DNA of 64,000 bases from Phycisphaerae bacterium (lineage in GTDB: Bacteria > Planctomycetota > Phycisphaerae > UBA1845 > Fen-1342), in contig JAUIEC010000001.1 of assembly GCA_030428945.1 (NCBI GenBank), positions 62,001 through 126,000 of the forward strand, given 5' to 3'. Position 1 is the stretch's first letter; each line of letters begins with the position of its first letter. Below the pieces are notes generated by a model, which worked only from the letters and a program-made list of their open reading frames with translations, was not told where the DNA came from and ran no database searches. The position numbers were made by a program, and so were the translations under genes. Positions 1-10,707 of the stretch are shown here, piece after piece.

Positions 1-1085
1 CTTCGACGGGCGTGCCGACCGAGGACATTCTGCAACGGGCGGAGAACCTGCACGAATCGAACCCGATGCTGGGGCACCGTGGCTGTCGACTGTGCATCAC
101 GTATCCCGAGATCCTCGAGATGCAGGTGCGGGCGATCATCGAAGCGGCCGTCACCGTGCAGCAGAAGGGCATCAAGGTTCTGCCCGAGATCATGATCCCG
201 CTGACGATCGACGGGAAGGAACTGCAGATCCTGACCGACCGCACGCACGCGGTCGCCCGCGAGATCCTGCGGGAGTCGGGCGTCAAGCTGAAGTACCTGG
301 TCGGCACGATGATCGAGACGCCGCGGGCCGCCCTGACGGCCGACACGGTCGCCGGCGTGGCCGAGTTCTTCAGCTTCGGCACCAACGACCTGACGCAGAT
401 GTGCATGGGGCTCAGCCGCGACGATGCCGGGCGCTTCCTGCCGGACTACGTCGACGAGGACAAGGCCGGCATCTTCACGGCCGATCCGTTCCAGTCGATC
501 GACCAGGCCGGTGTCGGGGCCCTGGTGCGGCACGGGATCGAGTTCGGCCGGGCGGCCCGCAAGGGTCTCAAGATCGGTATCTGCGGCGAGCACGGCGGTG
601 ATCCGCAGAGTGTCCGCTTCTGCCACGCGGTCGGAATGGACTACGTCAGTTGCTCGCCGTTCCGTGTGCCGGTGGCCCGCATCGCGGCCGCCCAGGCGGT
701 CATCGAGGACCGGCGGGTCAAGCCGGCGAAAACCAAGCGGGTCGCCGCGAAGAAATCCGCTTCGGTCGCGAAGACCACCAGGGCCAAGGCCAAGGCCAAG
801 CCCAAGGCCGCCCGGAAGAAGAGCAGCAGGAAGGCCGTCCGCAAGGTCGCCCGCAAGGCGGCGACCCGCAAGACCGCCGCGAAGAAGACCGCGGCCAGGA
901 AGAAGACGGCCGCCCGCAAGACCGTCGCCAGGAAGAAGGTGACCAAAGCCAAGGCCAAGGCCAAGGCGACGCGCAAGGTCGCCGGCAAGGCCGTCCGCAA
1001 GACCGCCGGGCGCGCGGCGATCAAGCGGCGCGTGACGGGACGAGGCGGCAGGTCGGCTTCGGCGGCGCCGTCGGCCCGCCGATAG
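1..1085 (+). CDS. ppdK: Pyruvate, phosphate dikinase, C-terminal part, with a histone H1-like Lys/Ala tail
   Basis: This is the 3' end of a gene that starts before the window; the frame is open to base 3. The first ~235 residues match the PEP-binding TIM barrel of PPDK, which interconverts pyruvate, ATP and Pi with PEP, AMP and PPi. Family hallmarks are [21 protein letters not shown] and [10 protein letters not shown], whose Cys is the usual catalytic acid/base, followed by [19 protein letters not shown] where ordinary PPDKs end. About 120 further residues (from about base 717) are almost only Lys, Arg, Ala, Thr and Val in KKTAARK-like repeats, resembling histone H1 or AlgP tails. No stop or frameshift separates the parts, so the tail is in frame. 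Its function is unknown; nucleic-acid or polyphosphate binding is a guess. Confidence 0.93.
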   Translation, partial: STGVPTEDILQRAENLHESNPMLGHRGCRLCITYPEILEMQVRAIIEAAVTVQQKGIKVLPEIMIPLTIDGKELQILTDRTHAVAREILRESGVKLKYLVGTMIETPRAALTADTVAGVAEFFSFGTNDLTQMCMGLSRDDAGRFLPDYVDEDKAGIFTADPFQSIDQAGVGALVRHGIEFGRAARKGLKIGICGEHGGDPQSVRFCHAVGMDYVSCSPFRVPVARIAAAQAVIEDRRVKPAKTKRVAAKKSASVAKTTRAKAKAKPKAARKKSSRKAVRKVARKAATRKTAAKKTAARKKTAARKTVARKKVTKAKAKAKATRKVAGKAVRKTAGRAAIKRRVTGRGGRSASAAPSARR

Positions 1086-1171
1086 CAGAGACAGAGCGAG
1101 TTCGAAGCGCGGGCGGTCCCGGGAGTCGTGCCCGGTGACCGCCAGCCTCAGCATCCGATAAAAACGACACT

Positions 1172-2881
1172 ATGCCGATCGAGGAAACACAGGAGTCCGC
1201 CACCGCGACCACAGGGGACGCGGCGCCGGCTGACGGTGGTCGCCCGCGGCCACCGGGCCAGGCGGCGCCTCCCGGCCCCCGGGCGTGGTGTCATCTGGTG
1301 ACGTTGGTCGTCATCCTGGCTCTGGCCGGGATCGCGCACGACCCGATCGCCACCTTCCGCGGCGACGACACCCGGCCGGCTTACCAGTTGCTGGGGTCGG
1401 ACACGCTGCAGCAGATCAACTCGGCCCGGATCGAGTCGGTGTCCGACCTGCTGGGAACCTTCACCGAAACGCTGACCGACGGCCGGATCGCGGCCGCGTT
1501 CTATCGTCCGCTGCAGAATCTCTCGATCGCGCTGGATTACGCGCTGTGGGATCTCGCACCGGGCGGGTACCACCTGCAGTCGTGGATCGTGTTCGGGCTG
1601 TGCATCGTGGCGGTGTACCTGGCGAGCAGGCGACTGCTCGGTCCGGCAAGCTGGTTCGGCCCTGCCCTGGCCGCGTTGTTCTACGGTCTGCATCCGATCC
1701 TGCTGAACGTGGTCGCGTTTCCCTGCCGGCGTTCGGAAACGCTGGTGGTCCTGTTCCTGATGCTGCTGTTGTGGGTGCTGCCGCGGCGGCGGACCGGGCC
1801 GGGGCTGGGTGTGCTGCTGGCGGGGATCCTGGTGCTGCTGGCGTGCGGGGCGAAGGAACTGGGGGCCCTGGGGGTCGGCCTGGTCTTCCTGCACCAGTGG
1901 ATCTATGCCCGCGAGGGGTCGGTGCTGCAGCGGGCCGGAAAGGCCGCGCTGGCGACGGTGCCGGCCTTCACGTTCTTCGGAATCTACATGATCAACCGGA
2001 CGATCGTGGTGAAAGGGCTGGGCGGTTACTTCCGCCCGCAGTTCGAGAGTTATCGCGACAAGCTGACCGAGTTCCTGCCGCAGTTGGCCCGGGACTTCTT
2101 CGCGCCGTGGGCCTGGCTGCCGGGGAGTACGATCGACCTGGCCGAATGGCTCGGGCCGGAGGCGCCGGCCGTGGCGCCGTGGGTCCTGCTGGCGTCGCTG
2201 GCGGGCGTGCTGGTGCTGCTGGTGCTGCTGATCGCGCTGCTGCATCGCGGCCCCCGGGTGGGCGACGCGGGTCGCACGGCGCTGCTCGGGCTGGCACTGA
2301 TCGTTCCGATGCTGCCGCTGCTGGGCATGAGCCAGGAGTACTACCCGTGGTACGGCGTGATTCCGCTGGCCGGGCTGGCGCTGGTGGTGGCCGCGATCGG
2401 CGAATTCGCGGCGGCCGGCTGGCAGGCGGGTGGTCTGCGTCGCGGGGCGGGTGTGCTGCTGGGGCTGGCGGTGCTGGCGCTGGTGGTCAGTCCGCTGTCG
2501 TCGTCGCCGCTGCTGCACGACTATCGCGAACTGGCCGACGGCAGCGCGTTGATGAAAGAGGAACTGGACGAGATTCACAGCCTGTTCCGCGATGCGGAGA
2601 ACGGTCGAACGATCACGCTGGATCTGATTCCGGATCAACCGCCGGTGACCGATCAGAATCGCCCGCCGCTGCGGGGCGTCAAGCTGCTGAGCCTGCGCGG
2701 TGTCCGGTCGCTGGCCGAGTTGTGCTATCCGAATCGGCGGGCGCGGGTCACGCTGTACGCGAAAGCCGAGAAGTGGCGGGCGGACCCGGGTGAACTGCTG
2801 ATCAAGGTCCGGCAGTTGATTCCGACCACCAGCGACACCGGGCCGGCGATGGTGCCCGACGACGAGGCCGAGGAAGAATGA
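1172..2881 (+). CDS. Polytopic membrane protein, GT-C glycosyltransferase-like (paralogue 1)
   Basis: A 569-residue protein with a hydrophilic N-terminus, about ten hydrophobic segments and a ~110-residue hydrophilic C-terminal domain. The stretch YRPLQNLSIALDYALW, then GGYHLQSWIVFGL and FYGLHPILLNVV, resembles TMTC-like/PMT-related GT-C membrane proteins, where it follows the first large extracytoplasmic loop. The substrate cannot be read from sequence. The ATG has no good Shine-Dalgarno (SD). Its stop overlaps the ATG of the next gene by 4 bases (ATGA), so the two are translationally coupled, and they are clearly paralogous (YRP-QNL--A-DYALW, GLHP--LNV, YMINRT-V). It could instead be a transporter-like protein; the GT-C fold assignment is an inference. 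Confidence 0.72.
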   Translation: MPIEETQESATATTGDAAPADGGRPRPPGQAAPPGPRAWCHLVTLVVILALAGIAHDPIATFRGDDTRPAYQLLGSDTLQQINSARIESVSDLLGTFTETLTDGRIAAAFYRPLQNLSIALDYALWDLAPGGYHLQSWIVFGLCIVAVYLASRRLLGPASWFGPALAALFYGLHPILLNVVAFPCRRSETLVVLFLMLLLWVLPRRRTGPGLGVLLAGILVLLACGAKELGALGVGLVFLHQWIYAREGSVLQRAGKAALATVPAFTFFGIYMINRTIVVKGLGGYFRPQFESYRDKLTEFLPQLARDFFAPWAWLPGSTIDLAEWLGPEAPAVAPWVLLASLAGVLVLLVLLIALLHRGPRVGDAGRTALLGLALIVPMLPLLGMSQEYYPWYGVIPLAGLALVVAAIGEFAAAGWQAGGLRRGAGVLLGLAVLALVVSPLSSSPLLHDYRELADGSALMKEELDEIHSLFRDAENGRTITLDLIPDQPPVTDQNRPPLRGVKLLSLRGVRSLAELCYPNRRARVTLYAKAEKWRADPGELLIKVRQLIPTTSDTGPAMVPDDEAEEE

Positions 2882-4521
2882 GCACGCCGTCCGCCGAGAA
2901 GCCGACCTCCGAGGCGCCGCTGCGTCCGGTGTTCCGCTGGCTGCCGCGTGGCAGTCACGTGATCCTGGCGCTGCTGATCGTCGCCCTCGGACTGTGGGGG
3001 CATCGCGAGACGCTCGCGTTCCGCCCGCCGGCCGACCTGGTCGAAACACCGATCCGCGGCTACGGCATGATGGGCTTCGACGCCTACATGCAGGTGATCG
3101 CGGCCCGGATCCTGACGCCGCAGGATTTCCTGGCGACCTTTACCGAAGTGCTGACCGACGGCCGGATCGAAGCGCAGTTCTATCGGCCGGTGCAGAACCT
3201 GCTGATCGCGGTGGACTACGCCCTGTGGGGCATCGAGCCGTGGGGCTACCACCTGACCTCGCTGATCGTGTTCGGACTGACGATCCTGGCGTTGTATGCG
3301 GCCAGTGCGCGGATGCTCGGTCCGCAGGCCCTGATCGGGCCGGTCGTGGCGGCCCTGTACTTCGGTCTGCATCCGGTGATTCTGAACGTGCTGCCGTCGC
3401 CGGCCCGGCGTTCGGACCTGCTGGTGATCCTGTTCCTGTTGCTGATCCTCTACGTGCTGCCGCTGGGGAATCGTCGCCGGCCGTGGCTGCGGCTGATGGC
3501 GGCCGGGTTCCTGACGCTGCTGGCGGCGGGTGCCAAGGACATTGGCGTGATGGCCCTCGGGCTGGTGTTCCTGCACCAGTTCTTCTTCCGGTTCGAGGGC
3601 GGCGTGCTGCGGAGCGTCTGGCGGGCGTGGCTGGCGTCGATTCCGACGGCGGTGGCGGCCGGACTGTACATGATCAACCGGACGGTGGTGCTGCAGGGCT
3701 TCGGCGGGTACGCGCCGCGCGAGGGGGTCCCGGAGAGGACGTATCTCGAGAAGCTGAATGACTTCGGCGGGCAGGCGGTCGTCGATGTCCTGTGTCCGAT
3801 GATCTTCTTCGACACGAGCGTGCTGCCGGACCGCTGGGGCGCGCTGGAGGTCGGCCTGGTCGCCCTGGCGTTGATCGTCGCGGCGGCGCTGCTGGTGGCG
3901 ATGATGCTGGGCCTGTCGCGGCTGACGGAGCGTCGGCGGTCGGGCGTGGTGCTGATCCTCGGGCTGGCGTGGTTGATTCCGCCGACGATCCTGCTCGGGC
4001 TGATGAACTGGTACGGGCCGTGGTACGGGGCGATTCCGGCGGCCGGGCTGGGCCTGCTGCTGGGCGCGTTGACGCAGACGGGCTGGTCGCTGCTGGCGGG
4101 GCGCTGGTACGAGAAGGTACCGGGCCTGGTGCAGCTGGCGGTCGTGCTGGCGGTGGCGGCGCTGCCGATGCGCTACACGCCGCTGTGGACGCACTACACC
4201 GAGTGGGGCCGCGGGACGGTCTGCCTGCAGCAGACGCTCGAGGATCTCGACCGGCAGATGGCGACCGCGGAGTTCGGCTCCAGCCTGTACGTCAAGCCGG
4301 TTGCCGTGTACGAGGATCCCCCCGGGCACCGCCCCGAACACCGCCCCCGCCTGCGCTGGGTGGCGACGATGCTGGTCAAGGGCGTCCAGGCCTACGCGGA
4401 ACTGAAATACCCGCACAAGAACCCGAAGGCGATCTACTCGCATCAACCCCTCGCCCGGACGCCGGCAAACCCGAACCAGGTTCAGATCCGGGTGCGGTTC
4501 AGCGAAGTACCCACGCGCTGA
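2878..4521 (+). CDS. Polytopic membrane protein, GT-C glycosyltransferase-like (paralogue 2)
   Basis: A 547-residue tandem paralogue of the preceding gene, beginning in its stop codon (ATGA overlap). It keeps the same order of motifs: FTEVLTDGRIEAQFYRPVQNL, DYALWGIEPWGYHLTSLIVFGL, YFGLHPVILNVLPSPARRSDLL and YMINRTVVLQGFGGY, then a membrane segment array and a hydrophilic C-terminal ~100 residues. WYGPWYGAIP here and YYPWYGVIP in the first copy are another shared loop. The pair most likely arose by duplication and may act together as a heterodimer or on related lipid-linked sugar donors (inference). An octamer repeat tract starts six bases after the stop. Confidence 0.72.
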   Translation: MSTPSAEKPTSEAPLRPVFRWLPRGSHVILALLIVALGLWGHRETLAFRPPADLVETPIRGYGMMGFDAYMQVIAARILTPQDFLATFTEVLTDGRIEAQFYRPVQNLLIAVDYALWGIEPWGYHLTSLIVFGLTILALYAASARMLGPQALIGPVVAALYFGLHPVILNVLPSPARRSDLLVILFLLLILYVLPLGNRRRPWLRLMAAGFLTLLAAGAKDIGVMALGLVFLHQFFFRFEGGVLRSVWRAWLASIPTAVAAGLYMINRTVVLQGFGGYAPREGVPERTYLEKLNDFGGQAVVDVLCPMIFFDTSVLPDRWGALEVGLVALALIVAAALLVAMMLGLSRLTERRRSGVVLILGLAWLIPPTILLGLMNWYGPWYGAIPAAGLGLLLGALTQTGWSLLAGRWYEKVPGLVQLAVVLAVAALPMRYTPLWTHYTEWGRGTVCLQQTLEDLDRQMATAEFGSSLYVKPVAVYEDPPGHRPEHRPRLRWVATMLVKGVQAYAELKYPHKNPKAIYSHQPLARTPANPNQVQIRVRFSEVPTR

Positions 4522-4686
4522 CGCGCAGTGAAAGAGTGAAAATGTGAAGGAGTGAAGGAGGGCGGACGTCGGTCTCCGTGATGCGCTCTCTCACCCATTC
4601 ACCCTTTCACGCTTTCACCCTTTCACCCATTCACCCATTCACTCTTTCACTCTTTCACCCATTCACGCCTTCCCTTCAGACCTGGG
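4522..4686. repeat. Opposed octamer tracts between convergent genes (GTGAAAGA type)
   Basis: The left arm (about 4527-4558) is GTGAAAGA-like octamers on the plus strand. The right arm (about 4588-4670) is the complementary CACCCTTT/CACTCTTT type. A transcript from either side can fold the arms together into a long imperfect hairpin with a ~30-nt loop. The arms begin close to the stop codons of the two convergent genes, so they may act as a two-way terminator or mRNA 3'-end protector (inference). Confidence 0.8.
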
Positions 4687-5439
4687 TCAGCGCACCAGCG
4701 GTGGGGCCGGGGGGGCCTGCAGTTCGTTGAAGTGGGCGAGTGGGTCGTTCATGCCGATCGCGTGCGGGAGGGCGAAGCGTTCGCCGTATGCGAAGCCGCA
4801 GGCGCCGCCGTCGACCGCGTCCATCGCGCGGATGCGGTGCAGGATCCGTTCGAGTCGCTGGGGCGGGAACTGCGATTCATAGGCCGCGATCGCGGCGACT
4901 TTCTGTTCGATCACATCGCTCGTGTCGACCACGAAGGTGCTGTGCCAGTGGCTCACCTCGGCCGCGATCGGCAGCGGGCGGTACCAGAGCCAGTCGATCC
5001 GGTGCGGGCTGGTGTCGTCGAAACGGTCATCCCACTTGGTCAACTGGGAATAGAAGCGGGCGGCCTCGATCAGCAGTTGTCCCTGGTAGTGGTCGGGCGA
5101 GGCACCGGGGGTGCGGCCGGCCATGCCGACGACGATCTTCGGGCGGTGCCGGCGGAAGACGGTCGCGATCTGGTAGCGGTTCTCGGGGCAGTCCATCAGT
5201 TCGCGGTTGGTCAGCGGCAGGGTCTGGACGTGGGCGACGCCGAGGATCTCGGCCGCCCGGATGCACTCGGCCGCCCGGGTCTCGGGATCGCCGAGCGGGG
5301 TCGGTTCGCCGTTGGTCAGGTGCAGCATGCCGACCTTGTGCCCGCGTTTGACGAGCTTGGCGATGGTTCCGCCGCAGGTGATCTCCAGGTCGTCCGGGTG
5401 CGGCATCGCGAAAATGATGTCGAGTTGCTGATCGGCCAC
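4687..5439 (-). CDS. LmbE/PIG-L family N-acetylglucosamine deacetylase-like protein
   Basis: A 250-residue protein of the zinc-dependent LmbE family (relatives include BshB1 of bacillithiol synthesis and MshB of mycothiol synthesis), which removes the acetyl group from GlcNAc-type substrates. The N-terminus carries the metal motif MPHPDDLE (H14, D17), then GG-(4)-L-(5)-VG-LHLTNGE and a second site around SPDHYQGQ. Length fits the family. I chose the GTG at 5439 because AAGAGGAG precedes it by about 8 bases; an upstream extension lacks any such signal and is rich in Arg. Which substrate is used is not visible; no bshA or bshC lies nearby. Confidence 0.88.
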   Translation of the reverse strand: MADQQLDIIFAMPHPDDLEITCGGTIAKLVKRGHKVGMLHLTNGEPTPLGDPETRAAECIRAAEILGVAHVQTLPLTNRELMDCPENRYQIATVFRRHRPKIVVGMAGRTPGASPDHYQGQLLIEAARFYSQLTKWDDRFDDTSPHRIDWLWYRPLPIAAEVSHWHSTFVVDTSDVIEQKVAAIAAYESQFPPQRLERILHRIRAMDAVDGGACGFAYGERFALPHAIGMNDPLAHFNELQAPPAPPLVR

Positions 5440-5686
5440 GCGGCTGGCTCCTCTTGGGGTTCGAGTGACCCAGGATAGTAGCCGCAGACCGGAACGAGGG
5501 AGAAGTGGGCAGCGAACCGGGACGCTGTTCGAATCTCGGACAGGGCGGCGGTTCGCCCGGGAACGGCCGCGGCGGACGTGCCAATGCTCCTCTTGAGCAG
5601 TGACTTCCCGGCGGCAACGGAACAAGGCGCCCACGTTCCCGTGCGGGGGACGCGGCCGCCTTGTCGGCTGGCAGATGACCGGCGGA

Positions 5687-5887
5687 TCAGGCTACGACGT
5701 CGAGGTTCGCGCCCTTGCCGGGTTCCTGGCTGAGGATCTGCTCGGCGGAAGCGGCGGCGGCGCTGACGAGGTCGCCGACGGTCTTCTGCTGATCCTGGGC
5801 CAGCTTGAGCATCTTGATGTTGACCGTGTCCTGGATCTTCTGGCTCGCCTGGGCGGCCGAAAGACTCGCGGCCTGGTTTACATCCAT
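5687..5887 (-). CDS. YjfB-like putative motility protein
   Basis: A small 66-residue soluble protein beginning MDVNQAASLSAAQ and ending in GKGANLDVVA. The N-terminal MD-N-A--LS pattern, the central KMLK-AQDQQK helix and the final G-N-DV-- strand match the YjfB family, small proteins of unknown mechanism often found with flagellar genes. No other motility gene is in the window. The ATG at 5887 is preceded by a G-rich stretch (GGGGG); an upstream in-frame start would add only nine unmatched residues. Family assignment is from memory of the pattern and is moderately sure. Confidence 0.68.
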   Translation of the reverse strand: MDVNQAASLSAAQASQKIQDTVNIKMLKLAQDQQKTVGDLVSAAAASAEQILSQEPGKGANLDVVA

Positions 5888-6069
5888 CGCGCGGTACCCC
5901 CGTAGACAGTCCATCAGGAGTATCGGAAAGGTCGCGGGCCGAAGCCAACTCAGGATTCAGAATCGCGCGCGGTGACCGTCCGGCCGCATGTTTTCGGACG
6001 CTTCCCGCAGGTGTTGGAGCGGAGCGGGAGCGTGCGCGAGCCCGGCATGAACCGCGCGACCCGGTCCCG

Positions 6070-7859
<1,790 letters not shown>

Positions 7860-7863
<4 letters not shown>

Positions 7864-8129
7864 TCGTCGACCCCGTAGCGGTGGTCGAGGCGGTCCATCT
7901 GCCAGGCGTAGATGAAGATCAGGATGACGAAGACGTAGATCGAGCCCTGCTGGGCGAACCAGAAGCCGAGCGGCAGGTGACCGATCTGGAACTGGTTCAA
8001 CTGCTCGACGAAGAGAATGCCGCAGCCATACGAAACGATGGCCCAGACGCTCAGCAGCAGGATGATCAGGCGTACGTTGGCGCGCCAGTACGCGCGGCGG
8101 GCGGCCTGCTGTTCGGGTGACTGGCTCAT
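7860..8129 (-). CDS. DUF4212 small subunit of the sodium/solute symporter
   Basis: An 89-residue protein with two hydrophobic helices: ANVRLIILLLSVWAIVSYG and the helix following FAQQGSIYVF. It ends in Y-W--D-LD--YGV, the signature of the DUF4212 symporter small subunit. It overlaps the symporter gene downstream and is transcribed first, so both subunits are made together. I chose the ATG at 8129 (MSQSPEQQ) because the family begins close to this point; the in-frame extension upstream is unlike the family. It probably helps assemble or regulate the transporter. Confidence 0.88.
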
Positions 8130-8371
8130 GTTGCTCTCACCGGACTCGCTGTGACAGGCAGGCGTGGGAGCTGCTCCCTCGCTCCCGGCCTCTCGGTGCA
8201 CTCAGGGCGACAGTGTCCCCCTGGTGCGGCGGCAGTGCAAGCGGGCCGGGGGGCGGGGCGCGGGCCCGGGGTCGGGTCGGCGGCTGGCCAGGATTCTCTT
8301 GCCCGTCCGCCAGCAATTATGTTACTTTCCAAACCTAATCTATGTTTGCGAGCCCTTGTCTGGAGCGAGCC

Positions 8372-9406
8372 ATGATGCGTCGGATCACGTTGCTGGCGAC
8401 TGCGTTTGTGTTGGTCTGGGCGCTGGGGGGCTGTCCGCCCGAGCCGGGCGGTGACGGAACCGGCGATCCCAACATGATGTCGAACGGAGGCGGCTCGCAG
8501 GACGGGGGCGACAACGGCGGCGATGACGGCAGTGGGGATGATGGCGGCGGCGACAACGGCGGCGGTGGTGACGGTGGCGGCGATGATGGCGGCACCGACT
8601 CGGGCGACCTGTTCCTGCGGCAACTGACGATCGACGAGCGGGCCGGCGTGCTGACGCTGAACGGTTCCTTCGGTGATACGGCCGGCGATGTCTTCGTGAA
8701 CGACAGTCTGCGGGCACTGGCCGGCGGCGGCTGGCAGGCCGGGCAGATCGAAGTGCAGATCAACCGGCAGGACCTCGGCGAGGTGTATGTTCAGGTCGGC
8801 AGCCAGGTCAGCAACACGCGGCGGATCACCGGGTGGGACTTCGTCGTGCGGCATACGGACGTGCGGCGGCTGAAGTCGGTCTGCTCCGACTGCCTGGCCG
8901 AGATGACCTGGTCGTTCCGGATTCGCGGCGACGTCGAACCGGTGGACTTCGGCGGCGGCCAGGTCTCGGACGGAGGATTCGGCGGCAGCGCCGTGGCCGG
9001 CGCGACCTACAGCCTGGACAGCGTGACGGGTTCCTGGAACCTGTCGGGCGAGGACTTCACCCTGGCCTCGCGTGACACGATGCCGGCGCACCTGAACGAA
9101 ACCAGCGGCTCGTTCTCGACCGGGGCGGGCGAGTGGTTCTCGGCCAACGCGGTGATCGACCCGGCCGCCGGGGAAGCGATCGTGAATCTGCACATCGATA
9201 CCGACGGGACGCTGCTGACGAACGTGACGACCGGCGACACGTTCGTCGAGCGAATCACGGCCGGGCTGGGCAATTCGCTGAACCGGACGCACCCGGACAC
9301 GCTGATCATGTCGCTCTCCCCGAGCCTGAACATCCCGGCCGGCAGCCAGGGCCCGGACTCGGTCGGCAACACGTGGGAATGGGACGCGGCGCCGGTCAAG
9401 AAGTGA
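8372..9406 (+). CDS. Secreted lipoprotein with an Asp/Gly-rich linker
   Basis: A 344-residue protein. The N-terminus MMRRITLLATAFVLVWALGGC is a lipoprotein signal peptide with a lipobox ending at Cys21. A ~60-residue linker follows, made almost only of Gly and Asp, with repeats such as GGDNGGDDG. The remaining ~255 residues form a beta-rich domain without a family I recognise; a possible Cys pair is in VCSDCLAEM. The ATG at 8372 has GGAG about 6 bases upstream. The Asp/Gly linker may bind calcium or simply act as a flexible spacer. An octamer tract starts within about 10 bases of the stop. Confidence 0.8.
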   Translation: MMRRITLLATAFVLVWALGGCPPEPGGDGTGDPNMMSNGGGSQDGGDNGGDDGSGDDGGGDNGGGGDGGGDDGGTDSGDLFLRQLTIDERAGVLTLNGSFGDTAGDVFVNDSLRALAGGGWQAGQIEVQINRQDLGEVYVQVGSQVSNTRRITGWDFVVRHTDVRRLKSVCSDCLAEMTWSFRIRGDVEPVDFGGGQVSDGGFGGSAVAGATYSLDSVTGSWNLSGEDFTLASRDTMPAHLNETSGSFSTGAGEWFSANAVIDPAAGEAIVNLHIDTDGTLLTNVTTGDTFVERITAGLGNSLNRTHPDTLIMSLSPSLNIPAGSQGPDSVGNTWEWDAAPVKK

Positions 9407-9566
9407 TTGCGGGGGAGAGGGAGCGAGGGAGCGAGGGAGCAAGGGAGCAAGGGAACAGGGAACAGGGAACAGGGAGAAAACGGGACTCGTGCGCCACTGC
9501 GATCTCCGACGATCTCCGCAGTGTCTTCCTCGCTCCCTCGCTCCCTAGCTCCCTGGCTCCCTCAAG
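9407..9566. repeat. Opposed GGGAGCGA/GGGAACA tracts between convergent genes
   Basis: The left arm (about 9411-9477) is octamers of the GAGGGAGC type changing into GGGAACA heptamers. The right arm (about 9530-9562) is CTCCCTCG-type octamers, the complement. Each arm starts just past the stop of its neighbouring gene, with the purine-rich strand being the coding strand in both cases. The pair can form a stem enclosing a ~50-nt loop. Confidence 0.85.
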
Positions 9567-10556
9567 TCAGTAATGCTCTTCGAGCAGGGCGAGCAGGTCG
9601 GCGCTGGTGGCGACTTCCGCGAAGGCGGCCCGGACGCGTTTCGGGTGGGGATGGAAGCGACTGTAGCGCATGCCGAACTTGGCAACCAGTCGCGCGGAGC
9701 GCTCCGGGCGGTGGATCTCGTCGGCCAGTTCGAGGTGCCGCCGAATGGTCAGGCCCTGTTCGCGGACAGGCGGCACGTCGGGGCAGGGGGTGCCCTCCGC
9801 CAGGGCCAGGCACTGGCGGAAGATCCACGGATTGCCGAGGGCCCCGCGGGCGATCGTCACGCCGTCGACGCCGGTCTCGGTCATCATCCGCACGCAGTCT
9901 TCCGCATGGAACAGGTCGCCGCTGCCGAGGATCACGCGGTCCCCGACATGTCGCTTGACGTCGGCCAGGAAACGCCAGTTGCTCGGCCCCCGGTACTTCT
10001 GCGCCACGGTTCGGCCGTGCACCGTGACGGCGCTGATCCCGAGCGCGAAGACCTCGTCGAGGATCGTGAAGAAGCGGCGGCGGCTCTCCGGTGAGTCGTC
10101 GACGCCGCGCCGCATCTTGACGGTGACGGGTCGATCGTGGCCGACCGCCTCCCAGACGCTGCGGACGATCTGCAGGGCCTGTTCGGGCTGGCCGAGCAGG
10201 TAGCCTCCGCGGCAGCCGTCGATCGCCTTGGGGACCGGGCAGCCGAAGTTGATGTCGATCACGTCGTAGCCCGCGTCGGCCAGCATGCGGGCGGCCGGGC
10301 CGAAGTGGCGGGGATCGGCTCCCATCAACTGGGCGCCGACCGGGTGGTCGTCCGGGGCGACGTCGAGCAGTTGCCGCTGCCAGTCGGATGCGTGCAGAAC
10401 GGACTGGCCGAGAACGACTTCGTTGATCGTGTAGGAGGCCCCGTGAGCGCGGGCCAGGCGCCGCATCGCCAGGTCGCTGTAGCCGCTCAGGGCGGCCTGC
10501 ACGAAGGGATGCGCGATCCGTACGTCGCCGATGTTCAGCGGGCCGAAGCCGGGCAT
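9567..10556 (-). CDS. dus: tRNA-dihydrouridine synthase
   Basis: A 329-residue FMN enzyme that reduces uridine to dihydrouridine in the D-loop of tRNA. Hallmarks are the N-terminal strand LNIGD-RIAHPFVQAALSGYSD, then GAQLMGADP, DINFGCPVPKA (the conserved NxGCP with catalytic Cys), VKMRRGVDD, TVHGRTVAQKYRG, GSGDLF and GVTIARGALGNPWIF. The length is normal for DusB-type proteins. The ATG at 10556 has AGGTG a few bases upstream; longer in-frame extensions lack family sequence. It ends at a tract of octamer repeats and is transcribed away from the next gene. Confidence 0.95.
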   Translation of the reverse strand: MPGFGPLNIGDVRIAHPFVQAALSGYSDLAMRRLARAHGASYTINEVVLGQSVLHASDWQRQLLDVAPDDHPVGAQLMGADPRHFGPAARMLADAGYDVIDINFGCPVPKAIDGCRGGYLLGQPEQALQIVRSVWEAVGHDRPVTVKMRRGVDDSPESRRRFFTILDEVFALGISAVTVHGRTVAQKYRGPSNWRFLADVKRHVGDRVILGSGDLFHAEDCVRMMTETGVDGVTIARGALGNPWIFRQCLALAEGTPCPDVPPVREQGLTIRRHLELADEIHRPERSARLVAKFGMRYSRFHPHPKRVRAAFAEVATSADLLALLEEHY

Positions 10557-10707
10557 CGCACTGGCACCTGCTCGAAGGGCCGCACCTTGCCAAAAACGCC
10601 CGGTCGCGGCTTTTGGTCCGGATTGCGGAAAGGCCTCGTCGCCACCCCTACGCTGGAGCGGTCCTTTCTGATCGATCCACCATTGTAGCGTTTCGCGGAG
10701 GCCGGCC

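Noticed and set aside
1172..3049. Very long reverse-strand open frames opposite the GT-C-like genes and others (for example opposite 10708-13752 and 40202-43294)
   Set aside because: High GC content leaves few stops; the sequences are Arg/Pro/Gln-rich with no family features, while the opposite strand encodes clear proteins.
4687..5634. N-terminal extension of the LmbE-like protein
   Set aside because: The extra 65 residues are Arg-rich, not family-like, and a good SD lies just before the GTG at 5439.
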